DNA from: Pseudomonas sp. KU26590
GTDB taxonomy: Bacteria > Pseudomonadota > Gammaproteobacteria > Pseudomonadales > Pseudomonadaceae
Direction of reading: 5' to 3'
DNA length: 64,000 bases
Assembly: GCF_026153515.1 (NCBI RefSeq)
Contig: NZ_CP110644.1
Location: forward strand, 2,075,501 to 2,139,500
Shown here: in pieces, positions 16,929-26,353 of the stretch
How the letters are laid out: each line of letters begins with the position of its first letter
Numbering within the stretch: the stretch's first letter is position 1
Made by a program: the position numbers and the translations under genes
The notes under the pieces: generated by a model
Databases searched by the model: none
What the model was told of the DNA's origin: nothing
What the model saw: the letters and a program-made list of their open reading frames with translations, nothing else

Positions 16929-17073
16929 ATGATTAGGTTATAACCAAAACGTAGCTGATAACCGATTCACGGGTTGCTGGCCGCTCTGTGGCTAACCAGA
17001 GGCTATCCAGAGCCTTTGATAGCCATTATGATTTTTTGCCTATCTTGTTTCCCTTATTCCATGTGCGATCCGA

Positions 17074-17979
17074 ATGAAAATTGATGACATCGATGCGTTC
17101 GTAGCGGTCATTCGCTGCCAGTCGATCAGCCATGCCGCTGAATCCCTGGACCTGACCCAGCCGGCCATCACGCGCCGCGTGCAGAATTTCGAGCAGGCGC
17201 TGGGCGTTGAATTGTTCGACCGTAATACCAAGCCGCTCAAGCCGACGCCAATGGGCACGCAGGTCTATCAGAAGTGCCTGGCGATCCTGCGGGAAATGGA
17301 CTCATTGCGCGAACTCGTCGCCAGCGACACGCCACCCAGCGGTTTGCTCCGGCTGGGCGTGCCGCAAACCATCGGCGACGTCGTGCTGCTGGATGCGCTC
17401 AAACACCTGCGCGGGCAATTTCCCGACCTGCGCGCGCAAGTCGTCACCGGCTGGGGCAGCCACCTGATCGGCAAAATCGAGAACGGCGAACTGGACGCGG
17501 CTGCGGCGCTGTTCCCGGCCGGGAAGATTTTTCCTGAAGGCATCGTCGGCGAGTCCATCGGCAAGATGGAGCTGGTGGTGGTGTGCGCCAAGAGCGCGCT
17601 GCCGAAAAAGCCGGTGAAACTGGCGGACTGCTACGCGCTGGGCTGGGTGCTCAACCCCGACGGCTGCGGTTTCCGTGCCGGGCTGCAACGCACGCTGGCT
17701 GATCAGGGGTTGAGCCTGAAGGTCAATCTGGAAACCTTCGGCACCGAGCTGCAACTGGGGCTGGTCGCCGACGGCATGGGTCTGGGTCTGGTGCCGCGTC
17801 CGCTGCTGGAGCGCAGCGTCCACCGCGATTCACTCGCGGTCATGCCGCTCAAGGATTTCAAGCCGGTGATGGACCTGTGGCTGATCTACCCGCGCTTCCT
17901 CGGCAATTTGCAGGCGCCGGTGGCGTCCTTCGGCAGTTTGGTGGCGCAATCGCTGAGACAGGAACGCGACGCTGCTTAA
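17074..17979 (+). CDS. LysR-type transcriptional regulator of the sulfur block
   Basis: 301 aa. The N-terminal winged helix-turn-helix (MKIDDIDAFVAVIRCQSISH, then LDLTQPAITRRVQNFE) is followed by a substrate-binding domain (about 90-295). Divergent placement against the thiol dioxygenase-rhodanese operon suggests it controls that operon and itself, as is usual for LysR regulators. The effector is unknown, probably an organosulfur compound. The gap to the neighbour (about 210 bp) is AT-rich and contains the candidate operator. Confidence 0.9.
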   Translation: MKIDDIDAFVAVIRCQSISHAAESLDLTQPAITRRVQNFEQALGVELFDRNTKPLKPTPMGTQVYQKCLAILREMDSLRELVASDTPPSGLLRLGVPQTIGDVVLLDALKHLRGQFPDLRAQVVTGWGSHLIGKIENGELDAAAALFPAGKIFPEGIVGESIGKMELVVVCAKSALPKKPVKLADCYALGWVLNPDGCGFRAGLQRTLADQGLSLKVNLETFGTELQLGLVADGMGLGLVPRPLLERSVHRDSLAVMPLKDFKPVMDLWLIYPRFLGNLQAPVASFGSLVAQSLRQERDAA

Positions 17980-18004
17980 GGGCTCTGCACTTGGGCGGTG
18001 GGCC

Positions 18005-18640
18005 TCAGGGAAGTTCGATCAGCCTATCCAGAAAGGCGCGCACCACAGGATGGGTGCGACGACTCTCTGGCCAAATAGCCGTGACATTGTGCCTCTGCAC
18101 CGCAAACTCCGAGAGAATCGGGATCAGCTCTTGCCGCTTCACCCTCGCTTGCATCAACGACGACAGGCGATGACGGCAGTATTTCGATTTCCTTATCTCC
18201 AATGCGAAATGGCCAGCGTAAGGTTTGACCGGTGGATTGATAGCGCAGATTCACCGTTTCGTGCGTGGCCAGCTCATCAGGATGCTGAGGCGTGCCGCGC
18301 CTGGCCAGATAGTCTGGAGAGGCATAACAACCAAGCGTTTACGGCGATAGCCTTCGGGACAAGAGCGATGAGTCGGGAAGGTCACCAATTCTTATCGCCA
18401 GATCAATACCTTCCTCGACCAGGTCGACGATCTGGTCGTTAACCCGCAGATCGATTAATACCTTCGGCTAGCGCTTACGAAACTCGGTGATGGCGGGCGC
18501 GATGATATTGAAGCCCGATGGGAAGTGATGTCGCGATCCGTAATGTGCCAGCAGGCTCGGAGCGTGCCGACTTGGCAAGATGTTCGATCTCTTCCGCCTG
18601 ACGCAACAGCCGCAATACACGCTCATGAATATCGCGTCCT
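18005..18640 (-). pseudogene. Degraded LysR-type regulator, 5' end deleted
   Basis: Reading the minus strand in pieces gives [20 protein letters not shown], then a frameshift near 18510, [13 protein letters not shown], an in-frame TAG near 18472, [20 protein letters not shown], a further stop near 18338, then [16 protein letters not shown] and finally, after another shift, a LysR-like C-terminus ([15 protein letters not shown]). These are the ordered parts of a LysR protein from the end of the DNA-binding domain onward. The helix-turn-helix region is missing: the sequence runs straight into a quinone reductase gene on the other strand at about 18635. The gene is certainly non-functional. Confidence 0.8.
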
Positions 18641-19443
18641 TAGGCACGGATTTGTCGGGGGAGGTAGTCGCGCTCGGCGACGGAGCCTCCAGATTCAGCG
18701 TCGGTGACAACGTCTATGCAATGGTGCGTTTTCCCAAAGATCTGAGGACGGGCAACAGCGCCTACGCCGAATACATACGCATCGATGAGAACGAGTTGGC
18801 GTTGAAACCCACCGGCGTAGACCACGTCCAGGCCGCAGGTGCGCCGATGTCGTTGCTCACTGTCTGGCAGTTTCTGATTGATCTGGGCCACGACGAGCCG
18901 AATCCCTTTCAGTCATTTCGACATGAGCCCGTACCGCTGCGCGGCAAGACCGTGCTGGTCAACGGTGCTGGAGGTGCAGTGGGGCACCTGGCGGTGCAGG
19001 TTGCCAAATGGAAGGGGGCGCGCGTCATCGCGGTCGCCTCCGGTAAGCATGAGAGCCTGCTTTGCGACTTGGGCGCAGAGGCATTTATCGATCACACCAT
19101 GACGGCCGCTGAAGACGTCGCAAAGCATGTGGATCTGGTGATTGACGCCGTCGATGGTGCGAATATGAAACGCTTTCTGAGCGTCATAAAACCGGGCGGC
19201 GCTCTCTTCCTGGTCAACCCCATGGGCTTCTGCGGGCATGAAGAAGCAGCTGATCTTGGCATCACCGTTTCCTCAACGCAGGTGCGCTCCAACGGCATGC
19301 AATTGGCAGAGGCTGGCCGCTTGTTGGAGGACGGAACGGTTCGCGTGGTAATCGACAGTACGTTTGCGCTGGCCCAGGCATCAGATGCGCACCACCGGGC
19401 TTCACGGGGAAGTATTCAAGGAAAGATCGTACTTATCGCCTGA
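18634..19443 (+). pseudogene. Zinc-type quinone/alcohol dehydrogenase, N-terminally truncated
   Basis: Similarity to medium-chain quinone oxidoreductases begins abruptly at [20 protein letters not shown] and continues to the end, including the Rossmann motif VLVNGAGGAVGHLAVQVAK. About 50 N-terminal residues of the GroES-like domain are missing. The frame remains open from an ATG at 18580, but those first 18 codons are antisense to the LysR relic and have no family character. If translated at all, the product would lack half of its catalytic domain. Together with the LysR relic this marks a deletion that removed the 5' halves and the shared promoter of a divergent pair. Confidence 0.7.
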
Positions 19444-20075
19444 GTCATCAACGCCTCGGATTTCAGAGCTCTGAAAAATCATTCTGATGGAACGCTGGGC
19501 TGATCAAACCGTGCTTAGCGCACATCTTGATGCCATAGACACCGTTCAGTTCGTAAACCGATGGCAAGGCTGATGCGAGGCGATATCAGAAAGTACGACG
19601 CTTTGAACGAGCGGGGTCTTATGGCTGCAGTAGCAGCGAAGCCAACCTTTCGGGCTGCCCCTCCTGGCGGGATTGAAAGGCCGCTATCGACCCTAGCGGC
19701 CCTTGGCTGAGGGTAGCAAACGGCCAATCGCGGTCATTCATTACGCGGCAGTTTCCCACGCCTGCGAAGAAGACCATGAAGAATCCGAACACAATATGCG
19801 CTGGCTTGCTGCGCATACCGCACACCGCATTGGCCATATGGTCGGCGGAATAAGTGTAGCGTTCCCTACGATCTGAAGCAGGATTGCGTTAACCGACTGA
19901 TAGAGGCTACCCAGCAGACTTCCAGACAATTAGCGCTAAACGGCAACGTAGCCGCAACCCAGCCGCAATCTTCACGTCCAATCCTTCAGCTGTTCAGTCG
20001 TCACGTGCCGAATGTGCACTGGACATTGGGTGATATGCTGAGGACTGTTTTTCGATGAAAAAAGGATTTCTCAAG
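19444..20075. other. Gap between the truncated reductase and the aminotransferase
   Basis: About 630 bp without a supported gene. A 49-codon plus-strand frame from 19561 (MARLMRGDIRKYDALNERG) could be a remnant, but no family is recognised. Composition shifts toward AT from about 19860, and the promoter of the aminotransferase gene should lie near 20000-20050. Confidence 0.5.
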
Positions 20076-21116
20076 ATGGATGCAGAGGTGCAAATGCAGG
20101 GTGTAGAAATAAATTGGGACAAGCTGGGTTTTGATTACATAAAGACAGCTTTTCGTTACCGAATGCTTTGGCGTGAGGGGGAGTGGCAGAAAGGAGCTCT
20201 GACCGCAGATAACCAAGTGCACCTGAGCGAAGGATCCACCGCGCTGCATTACGGACAGCAGTGTTTTGAGGGGCTGAAGGCATACCGTACACAAGCAGGA
20301 ATTGATCACATTTTTCGTCCGCTTGAAAATGCGCGAAGGATGGCCCGCAGCTGCAGGCGCCTTCTAATGCCGGAAGTGCCGGAAGATTTATTCGTGGAAG
20401 CCTGTCGCCAAGTCGTCTTGGCCAATAAAAAATTCATGCCTCCTTATTCGAGCGGCGGCGCACTTTACCTGCGCCCATATGTTATCGGGGTCGGGGACAA
20501 CGTGGGCATCCGTAGTGCACCGGAGTTTTTGTTCTCCGTGTTCTGCGTGCCGGTAGGGTCATATTTTAAAGGTGGGCTCAAACCGCATGATTTTCTAGTT
20601 ACCGATTACGATCGAGTAGCCGCGGCCGGCACTGGCTCCGTGAAAATTGGCGGAAATTATGCTGCGGGGCTGTTGCCTGCGGCGGAAGCGAGAGGACGGG
20701 GTTTTGCTGACTGCATATATTTGGACCCTGATACTCATAGCAACATTGAAGAGGTTGGAGCGGCGAACTTCTTTGGAATATCCCAAGACCGTCGTAAATT
20801 CATTACTCCTAGCTCGTCTTCGATACTGCCCGGCATCACACTTGATTCGCTGATCACCATTGCCGCACAGCGTTTAGGGCTGCAGGTGGAACAGCGCCAT
20901 ATCCGGATCGATGAGCTTAATCAGCTCTCTGAAGCTGGTGCATGCGGAACAGCTGCCGTGATCACGCCTATCCGTAGCATAGAACACCGCGGCGCTATAC
21001 ATGCATTTGATGCAGGCGATGAGGTCGGACCAGTCACACTACGTCTTTATCAGGAGCTGACGGGCATCCAGAAAGGAGACGTATCGCCATTCCCTAACTG
21101 GCTCGTGGATACATAA
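20076..21116 (+). CDS. Branched-chain amino acid aminotransferase
   Basis: 346 aa from the ATG at 20076, chosen because AAAGGA lies about nine bases upstream; an ATG at 20055 would add seven residues. This is a fold-type IV PLP enzyme of the long BCAT group: LHYGQQCFEGLKAYR, LYLRPYVIGVG, the PLP lysine in GTGSVKIGGNYAAG, and IEEVGAANFF. BCATs interconvert Leu, Ile or Val and their 2-oxo acids. Base composition is AT-richer than the flanking core genes. It is probably an additional, horizontally acquired copy serving the neighbouring cluster, but a 1.06-kb gap separates it from the operon starting at 22179. Confidence 0.88.
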   Translation: MDAEVQMQGVEINWDKLGFDYIKTAFRYRMLWREGEWQKGALTADNQVHLSEGSTALHYGQQCFEGLKAYRTQAGIDHIFRPLENARRMARSCRRLLMPEVPEDLFVEACRQVVLANKKFMPPYSSGGALYLRPYVIGVGDNVGIRSAPEFLFSVFCVPVGSYFKGGLKPHDFLVTDYDRVAAAGTGSVKIGGNYAAGLLPAAEARGRGFADCIYLDPDTHSNIEEVGAANFFGISQDRRKFITPSSSSILPGITLDSLITIAAQRLGLQVEQRHIRIDELNQLSEAGACGTAAVITPIRSIEHRGAIHAFDAGDEVGPVTLRLYQELTGIQKGDVSPFPNWLVDT

Positions 21117-22178
21117 AGTTGTAACTGTACGTCGATGCGGCGTAGCCGTCGGCAGCCTAACGGTTGTCGGCGTTACGCGAATTCATTAGATATCCAGGCA
21201 TGGGTACCACCGCAGCCCAGCCACAGTGGCGGAATTCCTCGACCTCCTCGTATTCCGCTCAAAAAGGTACACAACCGTCTGCTGCCAAACCGCCAACCCG
21301 TCCGGAAATCGAGCCAGATGACACTTATCCTCGTGCCGGTGCTCACCTACGTTGCAGCCATCCTAAAGATGGCGCTGCAGGTAGGCCTCTTCCGCCGTTA
21401 GCCTGATCTCAGCAAGCACGAACCGAATAAATTGAGCAGCCGGCATGAGCGCTTAATGCGTCGATTTCGCTGTACACGTCCGGCCGGCGCCAGCCTTGTA
21501 GACGCATAACATCTGTATTCAAGCATTGGGCATAAGGCCAGGAGGAGTGTTGAAGCGAGCGCTTGTCAGTAAAGGGACCGACGAAGACACCTGCGGGAGT
21601 TCTATTTTGGGGCACACTCCGACTGCAGAGCTAGGTGACTCGAATCACTTAAAATTCGAGTATTTGGTGTCAATTCAATGACTTAAATCCATAATTTTTT
21701 CCAGCGACATTTTTCTTTTACTGAATGTTCTGACACGGCGAAAGAAATGCGCTCTTACTGACACCTGCGCCCAGTTTCGGTGCAAAAGATTGTGTCAGTA
21801 TGTCTACAAAAAAATCGCGCGCTTGGCTTCCAATGGGGCGCTTGTTGTTTTAGATTGGGATCCACACATGGACGAAGGACTAGCGCAGTATGCGAAGTAT
21901 GAATAAAATCTCAAGAACTCAACTCCCCATACCTGGATTGCAACCTCTTGAGTTAAGTGGCTGCAAGTCCTGTCGCCAGCTTGACGTATTGCTACATAAT
22001 CGAAGCTGATAACCCCCATTTTATCATATAGTTCTCACACCTCGTTAACGCTGAGTGGATAACGCTGCTTGAAGTGCAGCCACTTATTTTCGCTAGTTTA
22101 TTGCACCGTGCGTAAAATGCCAGTGCGAGAAATGGGCCGCAAATGGAATTACTGTTCTAGGAATAGAGGGATCGTGTG
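21117..22178. other. AT-rich gap inside the island
   Basis: About 1.06 kb with no supported gene; short frames here lack ribosome sites and family similarity. A 10-bp perfect inverted repeat (aagtggctgc at 21955 and gcagccactt at 22076) brackets about 110 bp. The operon promoter is likely in the last 150 bp, but no convincing -35/-10 pair stands out. Confidence 0.5.
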
Positions 22179-23348
22179 ATGTTCGTCGAAATTGATTCAA
22201 AGACAAGTCGTGCCATTTTGAAATCCATATCCTATGGACTACCCTACGACCCAGTCGGGCTGCATCGTGACTCTAACGCGATCTCTAACAGGCTTTCAGA
22301 ATTGCGTCACCGGTACAACGGAATGCGGATCGGACGGGGTAAAATTGACGCTCCGGTTAGCAACTACCTATTCTATCTAATGTTGAAAGAAAAGTACTCC
22401 GAATTCAGCTTTGAGCTTCGCCACTCCAAGAAGCAAGTATTGACCAACCTTCACAAATTCAAAACAGGCGGTCGAATACCCTCATTGGCTGCCCTATTAC
22501 TTTCAGACTCAATAGGGACCAAAACGGATATAGAGCTAAAGTATGAAAGCGTTCTAAACAGCTCATTTAAAGCGCAGATAGCTACTTTGTTGTCAGATAG
22601 CGATATCATGGCGCCGGCTCCGAACTCAATGAAGAAACTCATAGAAACGCTCGATCACTGCAAAGACCGTAATGAACAGCTGACTCTCGTCAGCGCTATC
22701 TGCCCCGACTACGCATATATTAGAGACGCTACCGGACGACCTCACTATACTTTTAACAGCGTTGGTCATGGAACTGGGCTAGCAGGGGACAAGCTTATCA
22801 AAGCCGGTTACGCTATTAAAACCTTCGCGAGTGAATCAAGCTTACGCGTTAATCACATGCTCTATGGCGGAGAATTCGAATACAATTCATTTTACAAAGG
22901 TCAGTGCACCGAGGTGGAAAGGGCTGACTTTCTGTCCAAGGTAGAAACGCAACTTGTAACAGTTGGGGCGAAACTTCAAACTGATTTTCAAACGGTTTCA
23001 TTTTTTCAAAGATGCGGTGGTGAGGAAGAGTGGGTTAATCAGCATGCCGTCATTAGTGCTCGAATACGTGCAGGTGACTACGGCGAAACCGGGCTGGACA
23101 AATTTTCAATGCAAGAGATCTACGAATCCAGACTCCCGCTGTATTCGAAGTGGTTTCCGAATGCTCCAGAAGAGAAGATCTGGAATAACTTCACTTCACA
23201 AGCAGCAGAATACGCATTGATGGGCAAGCTCTTTCACGAGCATCATGGACGCCATGTGGTAGTCGCGGTAGACCATTACAGGATGGAACCTTTCTATTCT
23301 TATTTCCACCCGTCATCAGTGCTGTATATCAAGACCGATTATGTGTGA
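22179..23348 (+). CDS. Unrecognised 389-aa protein, first gene of the island operon
   Basis: 389 aa from the ATG at 22179, with AGAGGG eight bases upstream. Soluble, with no signal peptide or transmembrane segment. I do not recognise the family. Conspicuous stretches likely to be functional are LVSAICPDYAYIRD (about 185-200), YTFNSVGHGTGLAGDKL (about 205-220), an HEHHGRH cluster (about 355-361) and a C-terminus ending VDHYRMEPFYSYFHPSSVL. Repeated Tyr and His in the last third hint at a metal or nucleotide site, but that is a guess. It is separated by 13 bases from the desaturase-like gene, so it belongs to that operon and probably supplies or modifies its substrate. Codon use is AT-rich like its neighbours. 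Confidence 0.75.
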   Translation: MFVEIDSKTSRAILKSISYGLPYDPVGLHRDSNAISNRLSELRHRYNGMRIGRGKIDAPVSNYLFYLMLKEKYSEFSFELRHSKKQVLTNLHKFKTGGRIPSLAALLLSDSIGTKTDIELKYESVLNSSFKAQIATLLSDSDIMAPAPNSMKKLIETLDHCKDRNEQLTLVSAICPDYAYIRDATGRPHYTFNSVGHGTGLAGDKLIKAGYAIKTFASESSLRVNHMLYGGEFEYNSFYKGQCTEVERADFLSKVETQLVTVGAKLQTDFQTVSFFQRCGGEEEWVNQHAVISARIRAGDYGETGLDKFSMQEIYESRLPLYSKWFPNAPEEKIWNNFTSQAAEYALMGKLFHEHHGRHVVVAVDHYRMEPFYSYFHPSSVLYIKTDYV

Positions 23349-23361
23349 CCCAGAGGATGTT

Positions 23362-24639
23362 ATGGAAAACAATTTTGAAACCCGCTACACAAAATACGGT
23401 TACGGTGTAAATGTTAGAAAAAGTTACGAACACCTGCCCTTTCAGGGCTTCTGGACATGGGTAACAGGGAAATCACTGAATTCCGCCGCGCCAAAGCATG
23501 CAAGAGAGACCCTCTTAACCCAACCCCAGCTGATCTTGCAAATAAGTTGGGGGTATGCTGTATTTTTTGCCTCCGTGATAATTGGCAAAATTATCTTGGA
23601 TGCTGATATTTCGTGGATGCTTAAAGTTCTGTACTCACTACCTATATTTTGTATGATTGTAAATCGTTCGCGGGGGCTTTTACATACAAGCCATTACGTC
23701 ATTCATGGGGCGGTATTACGAAGCAAAACCTTATCGAGATTTTATTACAAGTGGTTACTTTCAATTCCAGTTCTGCATACGCCCTGGGATGAGTACATGA
23801 AGATACACGTGGTGAAGCACCACGGGCTAGGCACCTTTAGTACCGAGCATGACGTCGACCAAGTTTTTATGACTAAACACGGCTTCTACAACGGGATGCG
23901 TGAGCCGGAGTTTTGGTTGAAAATCTTCCTCGCACCGTTTCATCCTCTAAGAATCTACGAGCATATTCGCTTTCGGATACTGGTTAATTTTATCGTCTGT
24001 AATTGGAATGAGAGGTTATGTCGCGCTACGTATTGGTTCATATTGATAACGGTGGCCTACGCCTCGGGGTACTTCGAAAGCTTTCTGATTTATTATGTAG
24101 GCTCGATTCTCGTCGTGACTCAATTCTCTTCTTGGATTCAACATATTACTGAGCATCAGTGGTTTGGCGTGAATCGTCTGAATTGGCCAAAGCACGTTTT
24201 CTATGGATCGTTAACATGGGGACGCTTCTTTGGCAGCCCTTACCCTGTCAAAGCCGAAGGCTGGCGGTTCGCTTTTATGTTTTGTAAATGGGTTTTAAAA
24301 GTGACATTCATTGATATTCCGCTCCGGCTTTTTGCTTACATGCAAGACCTGCCCAGTCACGACTTCCATCATCGCTTCCCGGCTGTAGGTTTTTGGAGTA
24401 TTGCCCCCGAACGAGCTGCTCATGAGAACAAACCTTCCCGATACGGCCCGATGACAGAGACGTGGAGCATGAAAGAAGGAATACTAATCGCGCGGGACCA
24501 TCTTTGCCGCGGGCAAAGCGACCCGTTCGATATAGAAGGCTGGTATCAAGCAAATAAACACACATATGCCGCCTTCTTTGACAACAAGCAGCGAGGCGCG
24601 CTGTCCACTCAATCACTAAAGGAGGAATGCAGAGTATGA
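23362..24639 (+). CDS. Membrane di-iron fatty-acid desaturase/hydroxylase family protein
   Basis: 425 aa from the ATG at 23362 (AGAGG five bases before; an ATG at 23341 overlapping the previous stop is an alternative). Histidine clusters typical of the superfamily are seen: HTSHYVIHG (about 110), HVVKHHG (about 150), QHITEHQW (about 265) and HDFHHR (about 335). Four or more hydrophobic segments separate them (about 60-75, 85-100, 225-255). Such enzymes use two irons and O2 to desaturate or hydroxylate lipids, alkanes or smaller acyl or amino-acid substrates. In this context a small amino-acid-derived substrate is plausible but not shown. Its stop overlaps the next start (ATGA). Confidence 0.85.
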   Translation: MENNFETRYTKYGYGVNVRKSYEHLPFQGFWTWVTGKSLNSAAPKHARETLLTQPQLILQISWGYAVFFASVIIGKIILDADISWMLKVLYSLPIFCMIVNRSRGLLHTSHYVIHGAVLRSKTLSRFYYKWLLSIPVLHTPWDEYMKIHVVKHHGLGTFSTEHDVDQVFMTKHGFYNGMREPEFWLKIFLAPFHPLRIYEHIRFRILVNFIVCNWNERLCRATYWFILITVAYASGYFESFLIYYVGSILVVTQFSSWIQHITEHQWFGVNRLNWPKHVFYGSLTWGRFFGSPYPVKAEGWRFAFMFCKWVLKVTFIDIPLRLFAYMQDLPSHDFHHRFPAVGFWSIAPERAAHENKPSRYGPMTETWSMKEGILIARDHLCRGQSDPFDIEGWYQANKHTYAAFFDNKQRGALSTQSLKEECRV

Positions 24640-25283
24640 AACTTACTACAGAAGGAATAGCGCATGAGCTCAGGTCGTTTGGAGTGGCGTACCTTCCGCC
24701 GAGTAGTGGAATATATGATGAGATCGTCTGGCAAGAAATCGATTTATTAATTAAATCACCTGATTTGCCGTGGGAGAAGATTCTCATCGGGGATGCGGAT
24801 GAGAAAAATGATTTGCATGTTGCCAGGTTCATGACCGATATAGATATACCGAAGTATGTAAATCTTCCGCACTCACTCAAGATGAAAGATCTGGTCTGCC
24901 AGCCCGAACTCATGAACATATTTACTAGCCTCTTTGACGCTGAAGAATTCTTCATACGCCGTATGCAGGTAAATAAAATGCAAACGAATTCATATATTGG
25001 GAAACATCTGGACATCGATAGCAACCCTGATTATTCATATTCTATTGTTCTGCAGCTCGGCGACGGGTTTTCGGGAGGAGAGTTTACAGTCTACGACCAG
25101 GCGGGATCTGTATCGCGGTCGATAAAGCCAGCACTGGCATCTGTCGTAATCAGCGACTGTACTTTCGCGCACGAGGTCGAAACAGTGACCGCAGGTAACC
25201 GGATCTCGCTGGTTTTTTTTGTAAGTAAATACGCAGATCACAACAGGCGGAGTCGTCCTCCCCAAACACCGGCTATGGCGTAA
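24636..25283 (+). CDS. 2-Oxoglutarate/Fe(II)-dependent oxygenase (prolyl-hydroxylase type)
   Basis: 215 aa from the ATG at 24636, which overlaps the upstream stop and has AAAGGAGG ten bases before it. The iron triad is His124, Asp126 (GKHLDID) and His179 (CTFAHEVETV); Arg189 (AGNRISLVFF) would hold 2-oxoglutarate. The FSGGEFTVYD strand is typical of the P4Hc/PiuC-like group. These enzymes hydroxylate, desaturate, cyclise or halogenate small molecules or side chains; the Asp in the triad argues against a halogenase. It is the third gene of the operon. Confidence 0.88.
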   Translation: MKLTTEGIAHELRSFGVAYLPPSSGIYDEIVWQEIDLLIKSPDLPWEKILIGDADEKNDLHVARFMTDIDIPKYVNLPHSLKMKDLVCQPELMNIFTSLFDAEEFFIRRMQVNKMQTNSYIGKHLDIDSNPDYSYSIVLQLGDGFSGGEFTVYDQAGSVSRSIKPALASVVISDCTFAHEVETVTAGNRISLVFFVSKYADHNRRSRPPQTPAMA

Positions 25284-25351
25284 CCTTTCAAAACGCAAGG
25301 TTGGCAGTCCATTACTTATCCATCAGCGCTCCACGGAGCCGAATCCAAAAT

Positions 25352-25380
25352 GATCCCACGGCGAGTGGGATCTCTCCTCT
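25352..25380 (+). terminator. Hairpin in front of the LysE gene
   Basis: An 8-bp perfect stem (gatcccac / gtgggatc) with a 5-base loop is followed by a pyrimidine-rich tctcctctt. It could attenuate transcription into the exporter gene; the tail is not a clean T-run. Confidence 0.35.
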
Positions 25381-25397
25381 TAAGGGGATTTATTTAT

Positions 25398-26012
25398 ATG
25401 CATCTTACTATCGAATTACTTTACAGCTTTGCGATTTTTGCATTTGTGTCATCAATTACACCTGGCCCTAACAATACTATGCTCTTAGCATCTGGCGTAA
25501 ATTTTGGTTTTTTCCAGACCATTCCTCACGCCTTAGGCGTCAGTTTAGGGTTCATGGCGATGGTTTTAGCAGTGGGGTTAGGGCTAGGGGCTGTATTGGA
25601 AGCCTTCCCTTCCATCTATAGCTTTTTGCGCTACGCGGGTGCCGCGTATCTGATCTATTTAGCATGGAAAATAGCTACCTCAGGCCCATTAGAGAGCGGA
25701 TCCCACGTGAATAGCCGGCCGCTAAGTTTCCTGGGCGCGGCAGCATTTCAATGGATTAATCCAAAGTCATGGGTCATGGCGATTGGGGCAATCACGACCT
25801 ACACACCCTCTGAGGGATATATTTACAACGTCGTTGTCGTCGCTGCTTGCTTTGCTGTGGTTAACATTCCATGTGTTTTGTCATGGGCGGGATTTGGCTC
25901 AGCGTTACGACGTTTTTTAACGAAACGGTCGTACCTGCATGCCTTCAACATCACGATGGCGATTCTTCTAATAATGTCACTTTATCCATTGCTCGAAAGC
26001 AGTGGCGTTTAG
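25398..26012 (+). CDS. LysE/RhtB-family amino acid exporter
   Basis: 204 aa from the ATG at 25398, with AAGGGG ten bases upstream. The N-terminal SSITPGPNNTMLLASGVNFG is the family signature, followed by about six hydrophobic segments and the central FQWINPKSWVMA. LysE/RhtB carriers export amino acids and analogues by proton antiport. Placed at the end of the modifying-enzyme operon, it probably exports the product or protects the producer. AmbA of the P. aeruginosa AMB antimetabolite cluster is a known precedent for this arrangement. Confidence 0.92.
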   Translation: MHLTIELLYSFAIFAFVSSITPGPNNTMLLASGVNFGFFQTIPHALGVSLGFMAMVLAVGLGLGAVLEAFPSIYSFLRYAGAAYLIYLAWKIATSGPLESGSHVNSRPLSFLGAAAFQWINPKSWVMAIGAITTYTPSEGYIYNVVVVAACFAVVNIPCVLSWAGFGSALRRFLTKRSYLHAFNITMAILLIMSLYPLLESSGV

Positions 26013-26353
26013 ACGGAAGGCACTTATCACCACATGACGCCGCGTGCTTTTTAAGGCAGCGGCTATCAACGTCGATACCTAGTCAGCACTGCGAGGATGG
26101 ATTCTCGCAGATTGGAACTCTGCTGACTCATGTCGCTTCTATCCATGCCGGCATAGGCTCAGTGCATACACCAATTGCCGAGCGTCGTTACGCGGAGTCC
26201 GAGAGAGTCAGCTATTGACCCAAAGCGGCCCCTCAGCACGTGGCTAAAACCGAACAGAAGCATCCGCTCGCCACCCACACAACCATGGACACCTCGAACA
26301 AAAAATGAACACGCCCGGCGGGCATTCAATACCACGCACCGGGCGACTCCCAT
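26013..26353. other. Gap at the right edge of the island
   Basis: About 340 bp between convergent genes. Composition changes back toward GC. A weak inverted repeat (cgcccgg / ccgggcg, about 26310-26344) precedes the quinone reductase stop. No gene or insertion-sequence end is recognisable. Confidence 0.5.

Noticed and set aside
19515..19929. Small minus-strand frames in the gap before the aminotransferase
   Set aside because: No ribosome sites, no family resemblance, and mutually overlapping frames.
21135..21615. Small frames in the island gap
   Set aside because: Proline- and arginine-rich products without similarity and no ribosome sites; probably non-coding.
18000..26353. Island as a prophage or integrative element
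   Set aside because: No integrase, transposase, phage gene or tRNA attachment site is visible at its edges; acquisition is inferred only from composition and decayed flanks.
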